NCBI GenBank assembly: GCA_018366495.1
Contig: JAGZHZ010000010.1
Coordinates: 23,804 to 87,803 of the forward strand
Reading direction: 5' to 3'
From: Clostridiales bacterium
Lineage (GTDB): Bacteria; Bacillota; Clostridia; Lachnospirales; Lachnospiraceae
Length of the DNA: 64,000 bases
The position numbers and the translations under genes are program-made. The notes under the pieces are model-generated. The model was not told where the DNA came from. It worked only from the letters and a program-made list of their open reading frames with translations, and made no database searches. Of this stretch, positions 42,130-50,418 are shown piece after piece (position 1 is the first letter of the stretch; the number at the start of each line of letters is the position of its first letter).

Positions 42130-43410
42130 TTAGAATTCTACGCGAATTGCACCTGCGTTGCGGATACGCATTTTGTAGACATTCTCTTTTCCCATATGTT
42201 TTTCCATATAAGATACATATCCGTCTGTGTCATCATGTGGAACAAGAGCCATAATAACACCTGCAAATCCGCCTCCATGGACACGGCATACTCCTCTGCC
42301 CAGTTTCTTTAAGTATACTTCTGTCAGAGCCAGCGCAACTGTTACCGGCTGTTCTTTATGCTCTCCTGCTGGATAACAGTTCTGAAGATATTTCCAGGAA
42401 GAATTTCCTGATTCTGTGATCACGTTCAGGAAAGAAGCATAATCTTTTTCTTTAATTGCTTTTACTGCCACATCTACTCTGTCATCTTCTGTCAGGAAAT
42501 GAATTGCTCTGAGCGCTGCTCTGTCGCCCGCAAATTTGCGTACTTCTGTCATATTATCGATCACTTCATCCAGTGTACACTCGCGCAGTACTTCTTTTCC
42601 AAAATACTGTGCCACTTTTTTCATTTCAATCGGAACAGAAGAATATTCTTCACTCAGATCTGCATGGCCTTTTCCCGTATTGACAATGACAAGATCATGT
42701 CCCAGTTCATCAAAGTCAAATGCCAGTTTTTCCAGTACTGGATTTGCCTGATCTTTAAAGTCAATCGTCACAATTCCGCCTGCTGCACATGCCATCTGAT
42801 CAAGCAGACCAGACTGTTTGTTCCAGAAGTTATTCTCTGCATATTTTCCAATCTGTGCATATTCTGAAATATCAAGTTTTCCATCATTAAACAGATAATT
42901 TACGATTGTGCAGATCAGCATCTCAAAAGAAGCGGAAGAGCTGACTCCTGCTGCTCCAATTACATTTGTTGTTGTATATACATCAAATCCGCCGATCTTA
43001 TGACCATGTTTTTTAAACCCATCTAAGATTCCTTTTAAAAGAGGGCCTGTTCCGCTTGTTGCACTTGTGCGTTCCAGATCATCCAGTGAAATGGTCATAT
43101 CCTGATGATATGTTGCACTGATCATACGGATCTGATCGCTGTTATTTTTTCCGGCTGCTGCGATTGTATCAAGATGGATACTTCCTGCCAGAATCTTTCC
43201 GGAGTTATGGTCTGTATGATTTCCACTGATCTCAGTTCTTCCAGGTGCAGAGAAAAATTCAAATGGTTCATCTGCAAAATAGTTTTTATAACCTTCTGCC
43301 AGATCTTCATATCTCTTTAAATTTTCTGCTGCGCATGCCTCTCCATAAATTTCTGCCATTTTCTGCATTCCGTTTTCTTTTAATGCCTGAACTGCCTGTT
43401 CGTACTTCAT
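42130..43410 (-). CDS. galK: Galactokinase
   Basis: Phosphorylates alpha-D-galactose at C1, first step of the Leloir pathway. It is 426 aa, slightly longer than average. The galactokinase signature is SAPGRTEISGNHTDHNSG (about 54-71); the GHMP ATP motif is GAAGVSSSASFE (about 155); the catalytic base is in LLDQMACAAGG. A GHMP C-terminal motif VHGGGFAGVI is also present. No galT or galE is adjacent. It has its own promoter and terminator, and an AraC-type regulator gene diverges from it, a plausible but unproven controller. Confidence 0.95.
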   Translation of the reverse strand: MKYEQAVQALKENGMQKMAEIYGEACAAENLKRYEDLAEGYKNYFADEPFEFFSAPGRTEISGNHTDHNSGKILAGSIHLDTIAAAGKNNSDQIRMISATYHQDMTISLDDLERTSATSGTGPLLKGILDGFKKHGHKIGGFDVYTTTNVIGAAGVSSSASFEMLICTIVNYLFNDGKLDISEYAQIGKYAENNFWNKQSGLLDQMACAAGGIVTIDFKDQANPVLEKLAFDFDELGHDLVIVNTGKGHADLSEEYSSVPIEMKKVAQYFGKEVLRECTLDEVIDNMTEVRKFAGDRAALRAIHFLTEDDRVDVAVKAIKEKDYASFLNVITESGNSSWKYLQNCYPAGEHKEQPVTVALALTEVYLKKLGRGVCRVHGGGFAGVIMALVPHDDTDGYVSYMEKHMGKENVYKMRIRNAGAIRVEF

Positions 43411-43454
43411 AAAAATCCCCTTTCTTTTTATCCTTGTTTTTTTCCTTTTATATA

Positions 43455-43484
43455 ATTATAATATGACTTAGGTGCAAAATTCAA
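43455..43484 (-). promoter_or_regulatory. Promoter of galK
   Basis: TTGAAT, 18 bases, TATAAT, 45 bp before the galK start, within the 114 bp galK/AraC divergent region. Confidence 0.6.
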
Positions 43485-43524
43485 CAAATATATTCGTATA
43501 TTCTATAACTATATTGAGGTCTTT

Positions 43525-44475
43525 ATGCAAATTCACACAAATAACAATCAAAAAGAATTAAAATCACACGGTGACTATACTTTTCCATTAAATTTAAGTG
43601 ATGAACGATTGTCTGCCTATGAGTCTGGCTCATTTTTGTGGCACTGGCACGCAGAAATCGAACTTACTTTAGTCTTGGCAGGAACGATCGTGTATCAGAT
43701 CAACGATACAACTTACTTACTGCACAAAGGAGATGCTCTCTTCTGCAATGCAAACACTCTGCACACCGGGCATATGGATCACGGTCAGGATTGCCTTTAT
43801 TTTTCTGTCACCTTTCATCCTCGTCTGTTATACGGCTTTGAGAACAGTCTTCTTTACACTCGCTACGTCCGAACAATCTGCGAAGATTCCGCCTTTCCGT
43901 CTCTTCGCTTTCACGCTGATATTCCATGGCAAAAAAATGTAATCGACACGCTATACCAGATCTATACTGTTCATCATGGAGATGTGCCCGCCAAAGAATT
44001 AAAGCTTCAGATTCTTCTGCTTCAGATCTGGGATGAAATCTTTGAACACCGTCAGACAATTCCCTCTTCTTTTCATCCTGTAAATAAACAGATTGAACGA
44101 ATTCGCACCATTCTTTCCTACATCCACGCTCACTATATGGAAAAAATCACGCTGGATGACATCGCTTCTTCTATCAATCTGTGCAAGAGTGAATGCTGTC
44201 GTGTTTTTAAAAATCATATGAAAGAATCTCTGTTCAACTACCTGCTCCACTTCCGTATCGAACAGAGCCTCCCTCTTTTGAGCAGTACCGATCAAAGCAT
44301 AACCGAGATTGCCGAAAAAACTGGGTTTTCTAATCCATGCTATTTTACAAAAATTTTCCGGAAACATAAGGGGTGCTCTCCAACCCAGTATCGAAAAAAA
44401 TATGGTTCTGCCTCCTTTATTTCTCTGCCTTCAGATACCGGCGCAGTACCACAAAAAACCATGCCGGAAGAATAA
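43525..44475 (+). CDS. AraC-family transcriptional regulator
   Basis: 316 aa. The N-terminal cupin-like sensing domain has the HWHAEIELTLVLAG motif (about 39-52) and DALFCNANTLHTG. The C-terminal pair of helix-turn-helices (about 195-295) includes ITLDDIASSINLCKSECCRVF and ITEIAEKTGFSNPCYFTKIF, then the family ending GCSPTQYRKKYG. The last 20 or so residues go past the normal end and overlap the convergent MATE gene by 59 bp. It diverges from galK and is likely to respond to a sugar; the effector is not known. Confidence 0.9.
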   Translation: MQIHTNNNQKELKSHGDYTFPLNLSDERLSAYESGSFLWHWHAEIELTLVLAGTIVYQINDTTYLLHKGDALFCNANTLHTGHMDHGQDCLYFSVTFHPRLLYGFENSLLYTRYVRTICEDSAFPSLRFHADIPWQKNVIDTLYQIYTVHHGDVPAKELKLQILLLQIWDEIFEHRQTIPSSFHPVNKQIERIRTILSYIHAHYMEKITLDDIASSINLCKSECCRVFKNHMKESLFNYLLHFRIEQSLPLLSSTDQSITEIAEKTGFSNPCYFTKIFRKHKGCSPTQYRKKYGSASFISLPSDTGAVPQKTMPEE

Positions 44476-45769
44476 TTCCTTTTAAAATGCTGGAAATACT
44501 GATACTCCACCATACACCATTCAGCCCTAAAGCTGTTGCTGATAAGACAAGCGCCATCGGTATACGGAGCAGATTGAGCACAACTCCCTCCACAGCAGGC
44601 GGAAATGTTTTTCCCAGTCCCTGAAAAGCGCCTGCCGTTGTGATCTCCGTACACATAAAGAGCTGTGAAACGCCCAGGATTCTCAGATAATCGACTCCCA
44701 TCGGAAGTACATCCGGCTCCTGAATAAAAATCTGGAAAAATACCTGCGGAAAGAAAATAAGCGCCGCGCTCGTGACAACTCCCCAAACAGTCATAAGCCG
44801 AATAGCCGTATAATATCCTTTTTTTATTCGATCTTTTTTATTTGCGCCATAATTCTGGGCGATAAACGCATTCACTGCACTTGCAAATCCCTCTGCTGTC
44901 ATCCAGGAAATCGACTCGATCTGGCTTCCTACTTTCTGCACTGCCACAGCCGCATCGCCCCATCCGGCGATCAGACGTGCAATAATCATTGAAATACTTG
45001 AAAATAACATATTTTGAGCTGCAATCGGTGTTCCCAGTTTTACCATGTCTATAATGTATGCTTTCTTTGCCGGAATAAAGATCCGAATTTTAGAGAAGAC
45101 ATACTGTTCTTTGCAGATCACAAAAATATAAACGGCAAATACTAAAAACTGTGCAAACAAAGTCGCCGCCGCTGCACCTGCTACGTTCATTCTAGGAAAT
45201 ACTCCCCATCCAAAAATCAAGACAGGATCTAAGATAATGTTTACGGCAAGTCCAATAATATTTGCCGTAAATGTCACCATACTGTTGCCCATGGCTGTAA
45301 AAATTCCGGTAAAAATCAAATTCAAAAAATTAAAAAGGACGCCTCCCCCGGTGATAATCAGATAAATCTGTGCATCAGAAATCACTTCTTCATGATTTAA
45401 CTGAAAAAAAGAAATCAGCCCTTTCGGAAAAATAAGGCAGATGAGTCCAAACAAAATTCCAAATACAATTCCCATCTGAATTGCTCCTTTTGCATATTCT
45501 GCAGCTCTGTCTTCTTTTCCTGATCCGAGCGCCTGTCCTACTTTTACCTGTCCTCCCATCCGAGGAATCGTCGCAAGTCCGGACGCCAGCCACAGATACA
45601 TTCCGGCCGCGCCTACTGCTGCTACAGCATTGCTTCCGATTTTTCCAATCCAGATCATATCTGTCAAATTATACGCCATCTGAATCAGTGAGGTTCCCAT
45701 AATCGGAAGCGCCAGTCTTGTAAGTGATCCGGCGATTGATCCTTTTAATAAATCTACATTCTTTTTCAT
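44417..45769 (-). CDS. MATE family efflux transporter
   Basis: 450 aa, twelve predicted membrane segments in two halves. Both halves begin with the MATE motif pattern (LALPIMGTSLIQMAYNLTDMIWIG; PIAAQNMLFSSISMIIARLIAGWG). It probably exports cationic drugs or metabolites with sodium or protons. The 3' end overlaps the AraC gene on the opposite strand by 59 bp. The start has a poor binding site (GAGAG). Its leader carries a palindrome TTGCGCA-GA-TGCGCAA and a small hairpin, so it may be regulated. Confidence 0.92.
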   Translation of the reverse strand: MKKNVDLLKGSIAGSLTRLALPIMGTSLIQMAYNLTDMIWIGKIGSNAVAAVGAAGMYLWLASGLATIPRMGGQVKVGQALGSGKEDRAAEYAKGAIQMGIVFGILFGLICLIFPKGLISFFQLNHEEVISDAQIYLIITGGGVLFNFLNLIFTGIFTAMGNSMVTFTANIIGLAVNIILDPVLIFGWGVFPRMNVAGAAAATLFAQFLVFAVYIFVICKEQYVFSKIRIFIPAKKAYIIDMVKLGTPIAAQNMLFSSISMIIARLIAGWGDAAVAVQKVGSQIESISWMTAEGFASAVNAFIAQNYGANKKDRIKKGYYTAIRLMTVWGVVTSAALIFFPQVFFQIFIQEPDVLPMGVDYLRILGVSQLFMCTEITTAGAFQGLGKTFPPAVEGVVLNLLRIPMALVLSATALGLNGVWWSISISSILKGIILPAWFFVVLRRYLKAEK

Positions 45770-45833
45770 CTCTCTGCTTTTAAAACAACTGCCTCACAGG
45801 CAGACTGTTTTCCCTTTTCTTTTTTTATCTATT

Positions 45834-45849
45834 TTGCGCAGATGCGCAA
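45834..45849. promoter_or_regulatory. Palindromic operator-like site upstream of the MATE gene
   Basis: TTGCGCA, two bases, TGCGCAA: a perfect 16-base dyad 65 bp before the MATE start, in otherwise AT-rich DNA. It is the right size for a dimeric regulator such as a TetR or MarR protein. No such regulator gene is adjacent. Confidence 0.5.
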
Positions 45850-45923
45850 TGTATCTTTTTCTCTTGGAACAAGACACTCCTCCCATTGCCCTTGGAGGCT
45901 GAAGGAGGAGTTTCTGTCACAAT

Positions 45924-47252
45924 TTATGAAAAAATCGTTTTATATACATTTACAAATCCGCTGATCGTCACAATCAGTACTAAAATAGGAGTGATAAATC
46001 TGACACAGAAAATCCAAACCTTTTTCCATTTAAAGATAATTCCTTCCTGCTCAATCTCTTCCACCAAGTATTTGGGACTCCATTTCCATCCGATATAATA
46101 GCACATGAATAATCCTCCAAGCGGAAGCAGAATATTATCTGTAATCATTCCGATAAAATCAAACACGCTGTAATTTAAGATCGTCACATCGCCAAGTACT
46201 CCAAAAGATAAAGCGCTTGGGATTCCTATCAGGAAAATTAAAACTCCTGTCACAATTACTGTCTTTTTTCGTCCAAATTTCCATCTCTCCAGCGCATAGG
46301 AGACCGATACCTCCAAAAGAGCAATCGCACTTGTCAGAGCTGCGAGAAAAACCAAAGCGAAAAATGCGATGGCAAAAAATCCTCCTCCGGTGATAGAAGA
46401 AAAAACTTTTGGCAATGTTCCAAAAATCAGTCCCGGACCCTGTCCTGGTTCCAGTCCAAATGCAAATACAGCCGGGAAAATAGCAATTCCAGCCAGAATC
46501 GCTACCATCGTATCCAGCACTGCCACTTTGATGCAGCTGCCTGGAATACTTTCTTTTTTATTCAGATAACTTCCATAAGTTACTGTGATTCCCATACAAA
46601 GGCTTAAAGAGTAAAACACCTGTCCAAGAGCTGCATTGATGGATTCCAGATGAAAAGATTCCATATTCGGCTTAAAGATAAATGCAAGACCTTCTGATGC
46701 TCCTGGAAGTGTAACGCTTCGCACAATAACGATAATCAGCAGAACAAACAGCATAGGCATCATAAAAGTGCTTGCTTTCTCAATTCCTTTGATTCCATAC
46801 AGGCAGATCGCTATCGTCAGAAACATAAAAATCCCATGCCATACAATAGGTTCCCATGAGCTTTCTATAAATGCATTAAAATCGGCTGGTGCCTGAAGTG
46901 TCGTCAAATAGCTGAAAAAATATTTTAAGATCCATCCCCCGATTACACTGTAATATGATAAAATCAAAAATGCCGCCAGCACACCAAAAATGCCGACTAT
47001 TTTTGCACGGGGATGAATATCCTGATATGCGCGAACAGGATTATGTCTTGTCTTTCTTCCCAGAGACATTTCTGTAATCATAACAGGGATTCCTAAAATA
47101 ATAATAAAGAATAAATACGCAATTAAAAATGGAAATCCTCCGTTTCTTCCCATAAGATAAGGGAATTTCCAGAGGTTTCCAAGGCCAATCGCCGCGCCTG
47201 CTGTAGCAAGGATAAAACCTATTTTGCTGGTCCATTGATTGTGGTGTTTCAT
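45924..47252 (-). CDS. Sodium:neurotransmitter symporter family transporter
   Basis: 442 aa, eleven membrane segments, LeuT-like. The sodium/substrate site appears as GAAIGLGNLWKFPYL (about 19-33), with the unwound TM1 core GxGN. It is followed by GRNGGFPFLIAYLFF and later VTYGSYLNK. It likely takes up an amino acid or related amine with sodium. Monocistronic, start after GGGAGGAAGC. Substrate cannot be predicted. Confidence 0.92.
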   Translation of the reverse strand: MKHHNQWTSKIGFILATAGAAIGLGNLWKFPYLMGRNGGFPFLIAYLFFIIILGIPVMITEMSLGRKTRHNPVRAYQDIHPRAKIVGIFGVLAAFLILSYYSVIGGWILKYFFSYLTTLQAPADFNAFIESSWEPIVWHGIFMFLTIAICLYGIKGIEKASTFMMPMLFVLLIIVIVRSVTLPGASEGLAFIFKPNMESFHLESINAALGQVFYSLSLCMGITVTYGSYLNKKESIPGSCIKVAVLDTMVAILAGIAIFPAVFAFGLEPGQGPGLIFGTLPKVFSSITGGGFFAIAFFALVFLAALTSAIALLEVSVSYALERWKFGRKKTVIVTGVLIFLIGIPSALSFGVLGDVTILNYSVFDFIGMITDNILLPLGGLFMCYYIGWKWSPKYLVEEIEQEGIIFKWKKVWIFCVRFITPILVLIVTISGFVNVYKTIFS

Positions 47253-47368
47253 AGCTTCCTCCCATTATTTTTTTTCTTAGTATAGCACAAATGTTGAAAA
47301 GGAGAAACTACTATTTTTTGCATTTTTTGCTATTTTTTTATTTTTTCTATTATTTTTTTACATTTTAT

Positions 47369-48898
47369 TCACTTTTTCTTTATCGAATGTGTACGGTTGT
47401 ACTCTTCCAAAGCCATACATACCAATTCTGAATCGGTTGGATATGGAACAATTTCCGTTCCGATTTTTTGGTGTCCCTCATTTCCTTTTCCTAAAACGAG
47501 TAAAACCGTCTTTCCTTTTATCCCTCTCACTGCCTGAAAAACAGCTTCTTTTCGATCCTTCACACAGATGCAGGCACATCCTGTCGTTTCCACATGAGGA
47601 CGAATATCATCAAAAATCTTTTCAAGCGGTTCGGTTCCTGGATCATCTGCCGTGAGATAGACCGTATGTGAAAACAAGCCTGCAATCATTCCGAGTTCCC
47701 GCCTTCTGTTATATGCTTTTTGTCCTGGGCAGCCAAACACCGTCACAATTTTCTCTCCGGAATGTTCCTGAAATACAGAGTCAAACAATTTTTCAAAACT
47801 CAATCTATTGTGCGCATAGTCTACAATCACAGTAATTTTTTTATCATTGCTTTTGTATTCTTCCATTCTGCCGCTGACTTTGACGTTTGCGAGCGCTTTT
47901 TTCATAATTTCTGCCGGAACTCCATAAATATAGCCGGCCGCAATCGCTGCAACCGCATTTTCTGCATTAAAATCTCCCTGCATACCGATGTGGAATTCTT
48001 CATCAAATTTATCACATTTCACGCGAAATGAAAGACCTCCTCCGCAGTGGCGAACCGCCATGAGACGCACATCTGCATCCTCTTTTTTTCCAAATGTTAC
48101 AATCCTGTTAGCCAGATGCGCCGCCTGACACACTCGTTTTTCATAATCGCTGTCCAGATTGATGCACGCCGTATCTACCTGTTTGAACAGAGACAGCTTT
48201 GACATAAAATAATCCTCAAAATCGCCATGTTCCGCCGGACTGATATGGTCTTCTGAGATGTTCAGGAAAATTCCAACATCATATTGTACTTTTCGGATTC
48301 TCTGATATTTCAAAGCCTGGCTGGATACTTCCATTGTCAGATAAGAAATCCCTGCATCCTGCGCATTCCGGATATGACGATGCAATTCCAAAGCCTCAGG
48401 TGTCGTCAAAACAGATGGTCTTCTCTCTTTTCCATCATAAACTTCTATAGTGGAAAGAATTGCTGTCTCAGCGTGATTTTGGCTCTCTTCAAAACAATCT
48501 AAAATAGCTTTTAAATAATAAGCAGTCGTTGTCTTTCCTTTCGTTCCAGTAATTCCTGTCAAATGCAGATTCTTATTTTTACTGTCTGTCCCATAAAATT
48601 TTGCTGCAAGAATCGGCATCACTCTTCGAATATCTTTTACCAAAATCCACGCGCTCTTTTCTTTTGTTTGATATCCGACCTCGCTGATATACGCACTGCA
48701 CCCCTTTTTCAGTGCTGATTCGAGATATTCTTCAGAAAAATTGGCGCCTTTGCAGATAAACACACCGCCTTTTGTCGCTTCTCTTGAATCGTACATAATA
48801 GAAGTAACTGGCGTTTCTTCCTGACCGTTCAGGTCATATGATACCACCATCCCTGCTATCTTTAATTCTTCTAAATATTCCGATAACTTCATCTTCAT
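47369..48898 (-). CDS. MurE-like Mur ligase with atypical substrate motifs
   Basis: About 509 aa from the ATG at 48898 (upstream ATG at 48916 also possible). Mur ligase layout: N-terminal domain (YDSREATKGGVFICKG), ATP-binding domain (GITGTKGKTTTAYYL; MEVSSQAL), C-terminal domain (FGCPGQKAYNRRREL; LGKGNEGHQKIG). In MurE the amino acid is chosen by a DNPR (mDAP) or DNPA (Lys) motif; here it reads DDPGTE. The usual GGDRD and GKGHE segments read CPGQKA and GKGNE. It may therefore add another amino acid or act on another wall precursor. No mur or dcw genes are adjacent, so the main murE is probably elsewhere. Own promoter. Confidence 0.82.
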   Translation of the reverse strand: MKMKLSEYLEELKIAGMVVSYDLNGQEETPVTSIMYDSREATKGGVFICKGANFSEEYLESALKKGCSAYISEVGYQTKEKSAWILVKDIRRVMPILAAKFYGTDSKNKNLHLTGITGTKGKTTTAYYLKAILDCFEESQNHAETAILSTIEVYDGKERRPSVLTTPEALELHRHIRNAQDAGISYLTMEVSSQALKYQRIRKVQYDVGIFLNISEDHISPAEHGDFEDYFMSKLSLFKQVDTACINLDSDYEKRVCQAAHLANRIVTFGKKEDADVRLMAVRHCGGGLSFRVKCDKFDEEFHIGMQGDFNAENAVAAIAAGYIYGVPAEIMKKALANVKVSGRMEEYKSNDKKITVIVDYAHNRLSFEKLFDSVFQEHSGEKIVTVFGCPGQKAYNRRRELGMIAGLFSHTVYLTADDPGTEPLEKIFDDIRPHVETTGCACICVKDRKEAVFQAVRGIKGKTVLLVLGKGNEGHQKIGTEIVPYPTDSELVCMALEEYNRTHSIKKK

Positions 48899-48998
48899 CC
48901 TTATTGTTCCTTCCATCTCTGTTGTTGAACAAACTTTTCCTTCATTTATCTTTTTAAACCCTAATCTGCCACTTTCAGCTCAAGGTATAATATGATTG

Positions 48999-49027
48999 AT
49001 TATATCATATTCTGCCGTATTTGTGAA
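48999..49027 (-). promoter_or_regulatory. Sigma-A promoter of the MurE-like gene
   Basis: TTCACA, 17 bases, TATAAT, about 100 bp before the start codon. Confidence 0.7.
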
Positions 49028-49182
49028 TCTTACTTCTATTTCCTATTTTCACTGTTTTTTTTCAATCTTTCTCTTGAATATTAGACTTTTAAAGGTCATA
49101 AAAAGTTGCCTCAATTTTTTTAATTTTTTCTTAAAATCATTTTTTCTGTCTCATAAATATTTTCTAAACTTTTTAAATTTCA

Positions 49183-49210
49183 TTTACTTGTTTTTTTTCT
49201 ATGATATAAT
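49183..49210 (+). promoter_or_regulatory. Promoter of the AI-2E family gene
   Basis: TTTACT, 16 bases, TATAAT, 63 bp before the start codon. Confidence 0.6.
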
Positions 49211-49273
49211 GAAACAAATAGCTTTCATTTTTCACTCAAAGTAACGAATAAACTCAGAAAGAAGGTACTCTAT

Positions 49274-50401
49274 ATGGATTTCAAATCTATTAAAAAATGG
49301 CTTCTCTGCATTACATACGGTCTCATCCTATTTTTCTTGCTGTACCGTTTTAATGATGTGGTTCAATTTGCCAAAACGGGAATCAGTATTCTATTTCCTT
49401 TTCTGATCGGTTGTTTTCTTGCTTTCATCCTCAATCTTCCTATGAGAGCGATTGAAAGAAAACTTCCTGCAAAATTGGGACGGTGGAGACGTCCGATCAG
49501 TCTGGTGCTCACCCTTCTCCTCTTTGTAAGTGTATTCTTTATCACAATCAGCATGGTTGTCCCAGCACTTACGGATACCTTTCAGAACATTGCTGCATCC
49601 ATTCCAGTCTTTGTGGACCGCATCATTGTTTTACTGGAAGAAAACAATATTAGCTCTAGTTTTTTTGAGAGTACATGGATTACAGATATTTTGGAAAGAC
49701 TTGATTCTGAACTTGTCAGTCTGATCAGCAGTCTTTCAGCCGGACTTATTTCTTCTACTGTCGGTATTATCAGTTTTCTGATTCAATTTTTTACAACTGC
49801 TGCTATCTCTTTGGTATTTGCTATCTATATTCTGTTTTCTAAAGAAACTCTCGTGCGCCAGTTAAAAATGCTTTTATTTGCTCATTTTCCGAGAAATTTT
49901 GCAAGACGCACCGTAAAAGTTGCCCGACTGACACAGAATACCTTTTCCAATTTCTTCAGTGGACAGTTTGTAGAAGCATGTATCCTTGGAACCATGTTTG
50001 TGATTTCTATGAGTATTTTCAAAATTCCATACGCTATTCTGATTGGTCTGTTGATTGCTCTGACTGCACTGATTCCAATCTTTGGAGCATTTATCGGATG
50101 TATCACTGGCGTTCTTCTGATTATAATTGAAAATCCTTTAAAGGCGATCCTTTTTGTAATTTTGTTCTTTATTTTACAGCAGCTTGAAGGAAATTTAATC
50201 TATCCAAAAGTTGTAGGAAATTCTGTCGGTCTGCCGTCCATCTGGGTTCTTGTAGCAGTGACAACAGGCGGAAATCTTTTTGGAATTGCAGGAATGCTTT
50301 TCTTCATTCCTATCTTTTCCGTTGTTTATAATCTCTTAAGAGAAAGCACATGGAAACAGCTCCGTGTCAAAAAGTTTTGTCAAAAAGACGAAAAAATCTA
50401 G
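49274..50401 (+). CDS. AI-2E family (YtvI/PerM-like) membrane transporter
   Basis: 375 aa, seven to eight membrane segments with a central soluble stretch, as in the AI-2E/UPF0118 family. Members export autoinducer-2, act as Na+/H+ antiporters or have unknown substrates. Family features are FLIGCFLAFILNLPMRAIE near the N-terminus and the C-terminal QLEGNLIYPKVVGNSVGLP-type signature. Start after GAAGG. It is followed 17 bp later by the amidohydrolase and then the YitT gene. Confidence 0.88.
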   Translation: MDFKSIKKWLLCITYGLILFFLLYRFNDVVQFAKTGISILFPFLIGCFLAFILNLPMRAIERKLPAKLGRWRRPISLVLTLLLFVSVFFITISMVVPALTDTFQNIAASIPVFVDRIIVLLEENNISSSFFESTWITDILERLDSELVSLISSLSAGLISSTVGIISFLIQFFTTAAISLVFAIYILFSKETLVRQLKMLLFAHFPRNFARRTVKVARLTQNTFSNFFSGQFVEACILGTMFVISMSIFKIPYAILIGLLIALTALIPIFGAFIGCITGVLLIIIENPLKAILFVILFFILQQLEGNLIYPKVVGNSVGLPSIWVLVAVTTGGNLFGIAGMLFFIPIFSVVYNLLRESTWKQLRVKKFCQKDEKI

Positions 50402-50418
50402 TAAAGGAGTGTCATTTT

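Larger units (their letters stand above)
48899..49273. other. AT-rich divergent intergenic region
   Basis: No gene was found. It carries the murE-like promoter (minus) and the AI-2E-type promoter (plus), and poly-T stretches in between. An imperfect dyad AATATGAT/ATCATATT surrounds the minus -10 (48989-49010). Confidence 0.6.

Noticed and set aside
45876..45911. Hairpin after the NSS transporter gene as terminator
   Set aside because: ACTCCTCC/GGAGGAGT arms are present, but there is no T run on the minus-strand exit; too weak to list.
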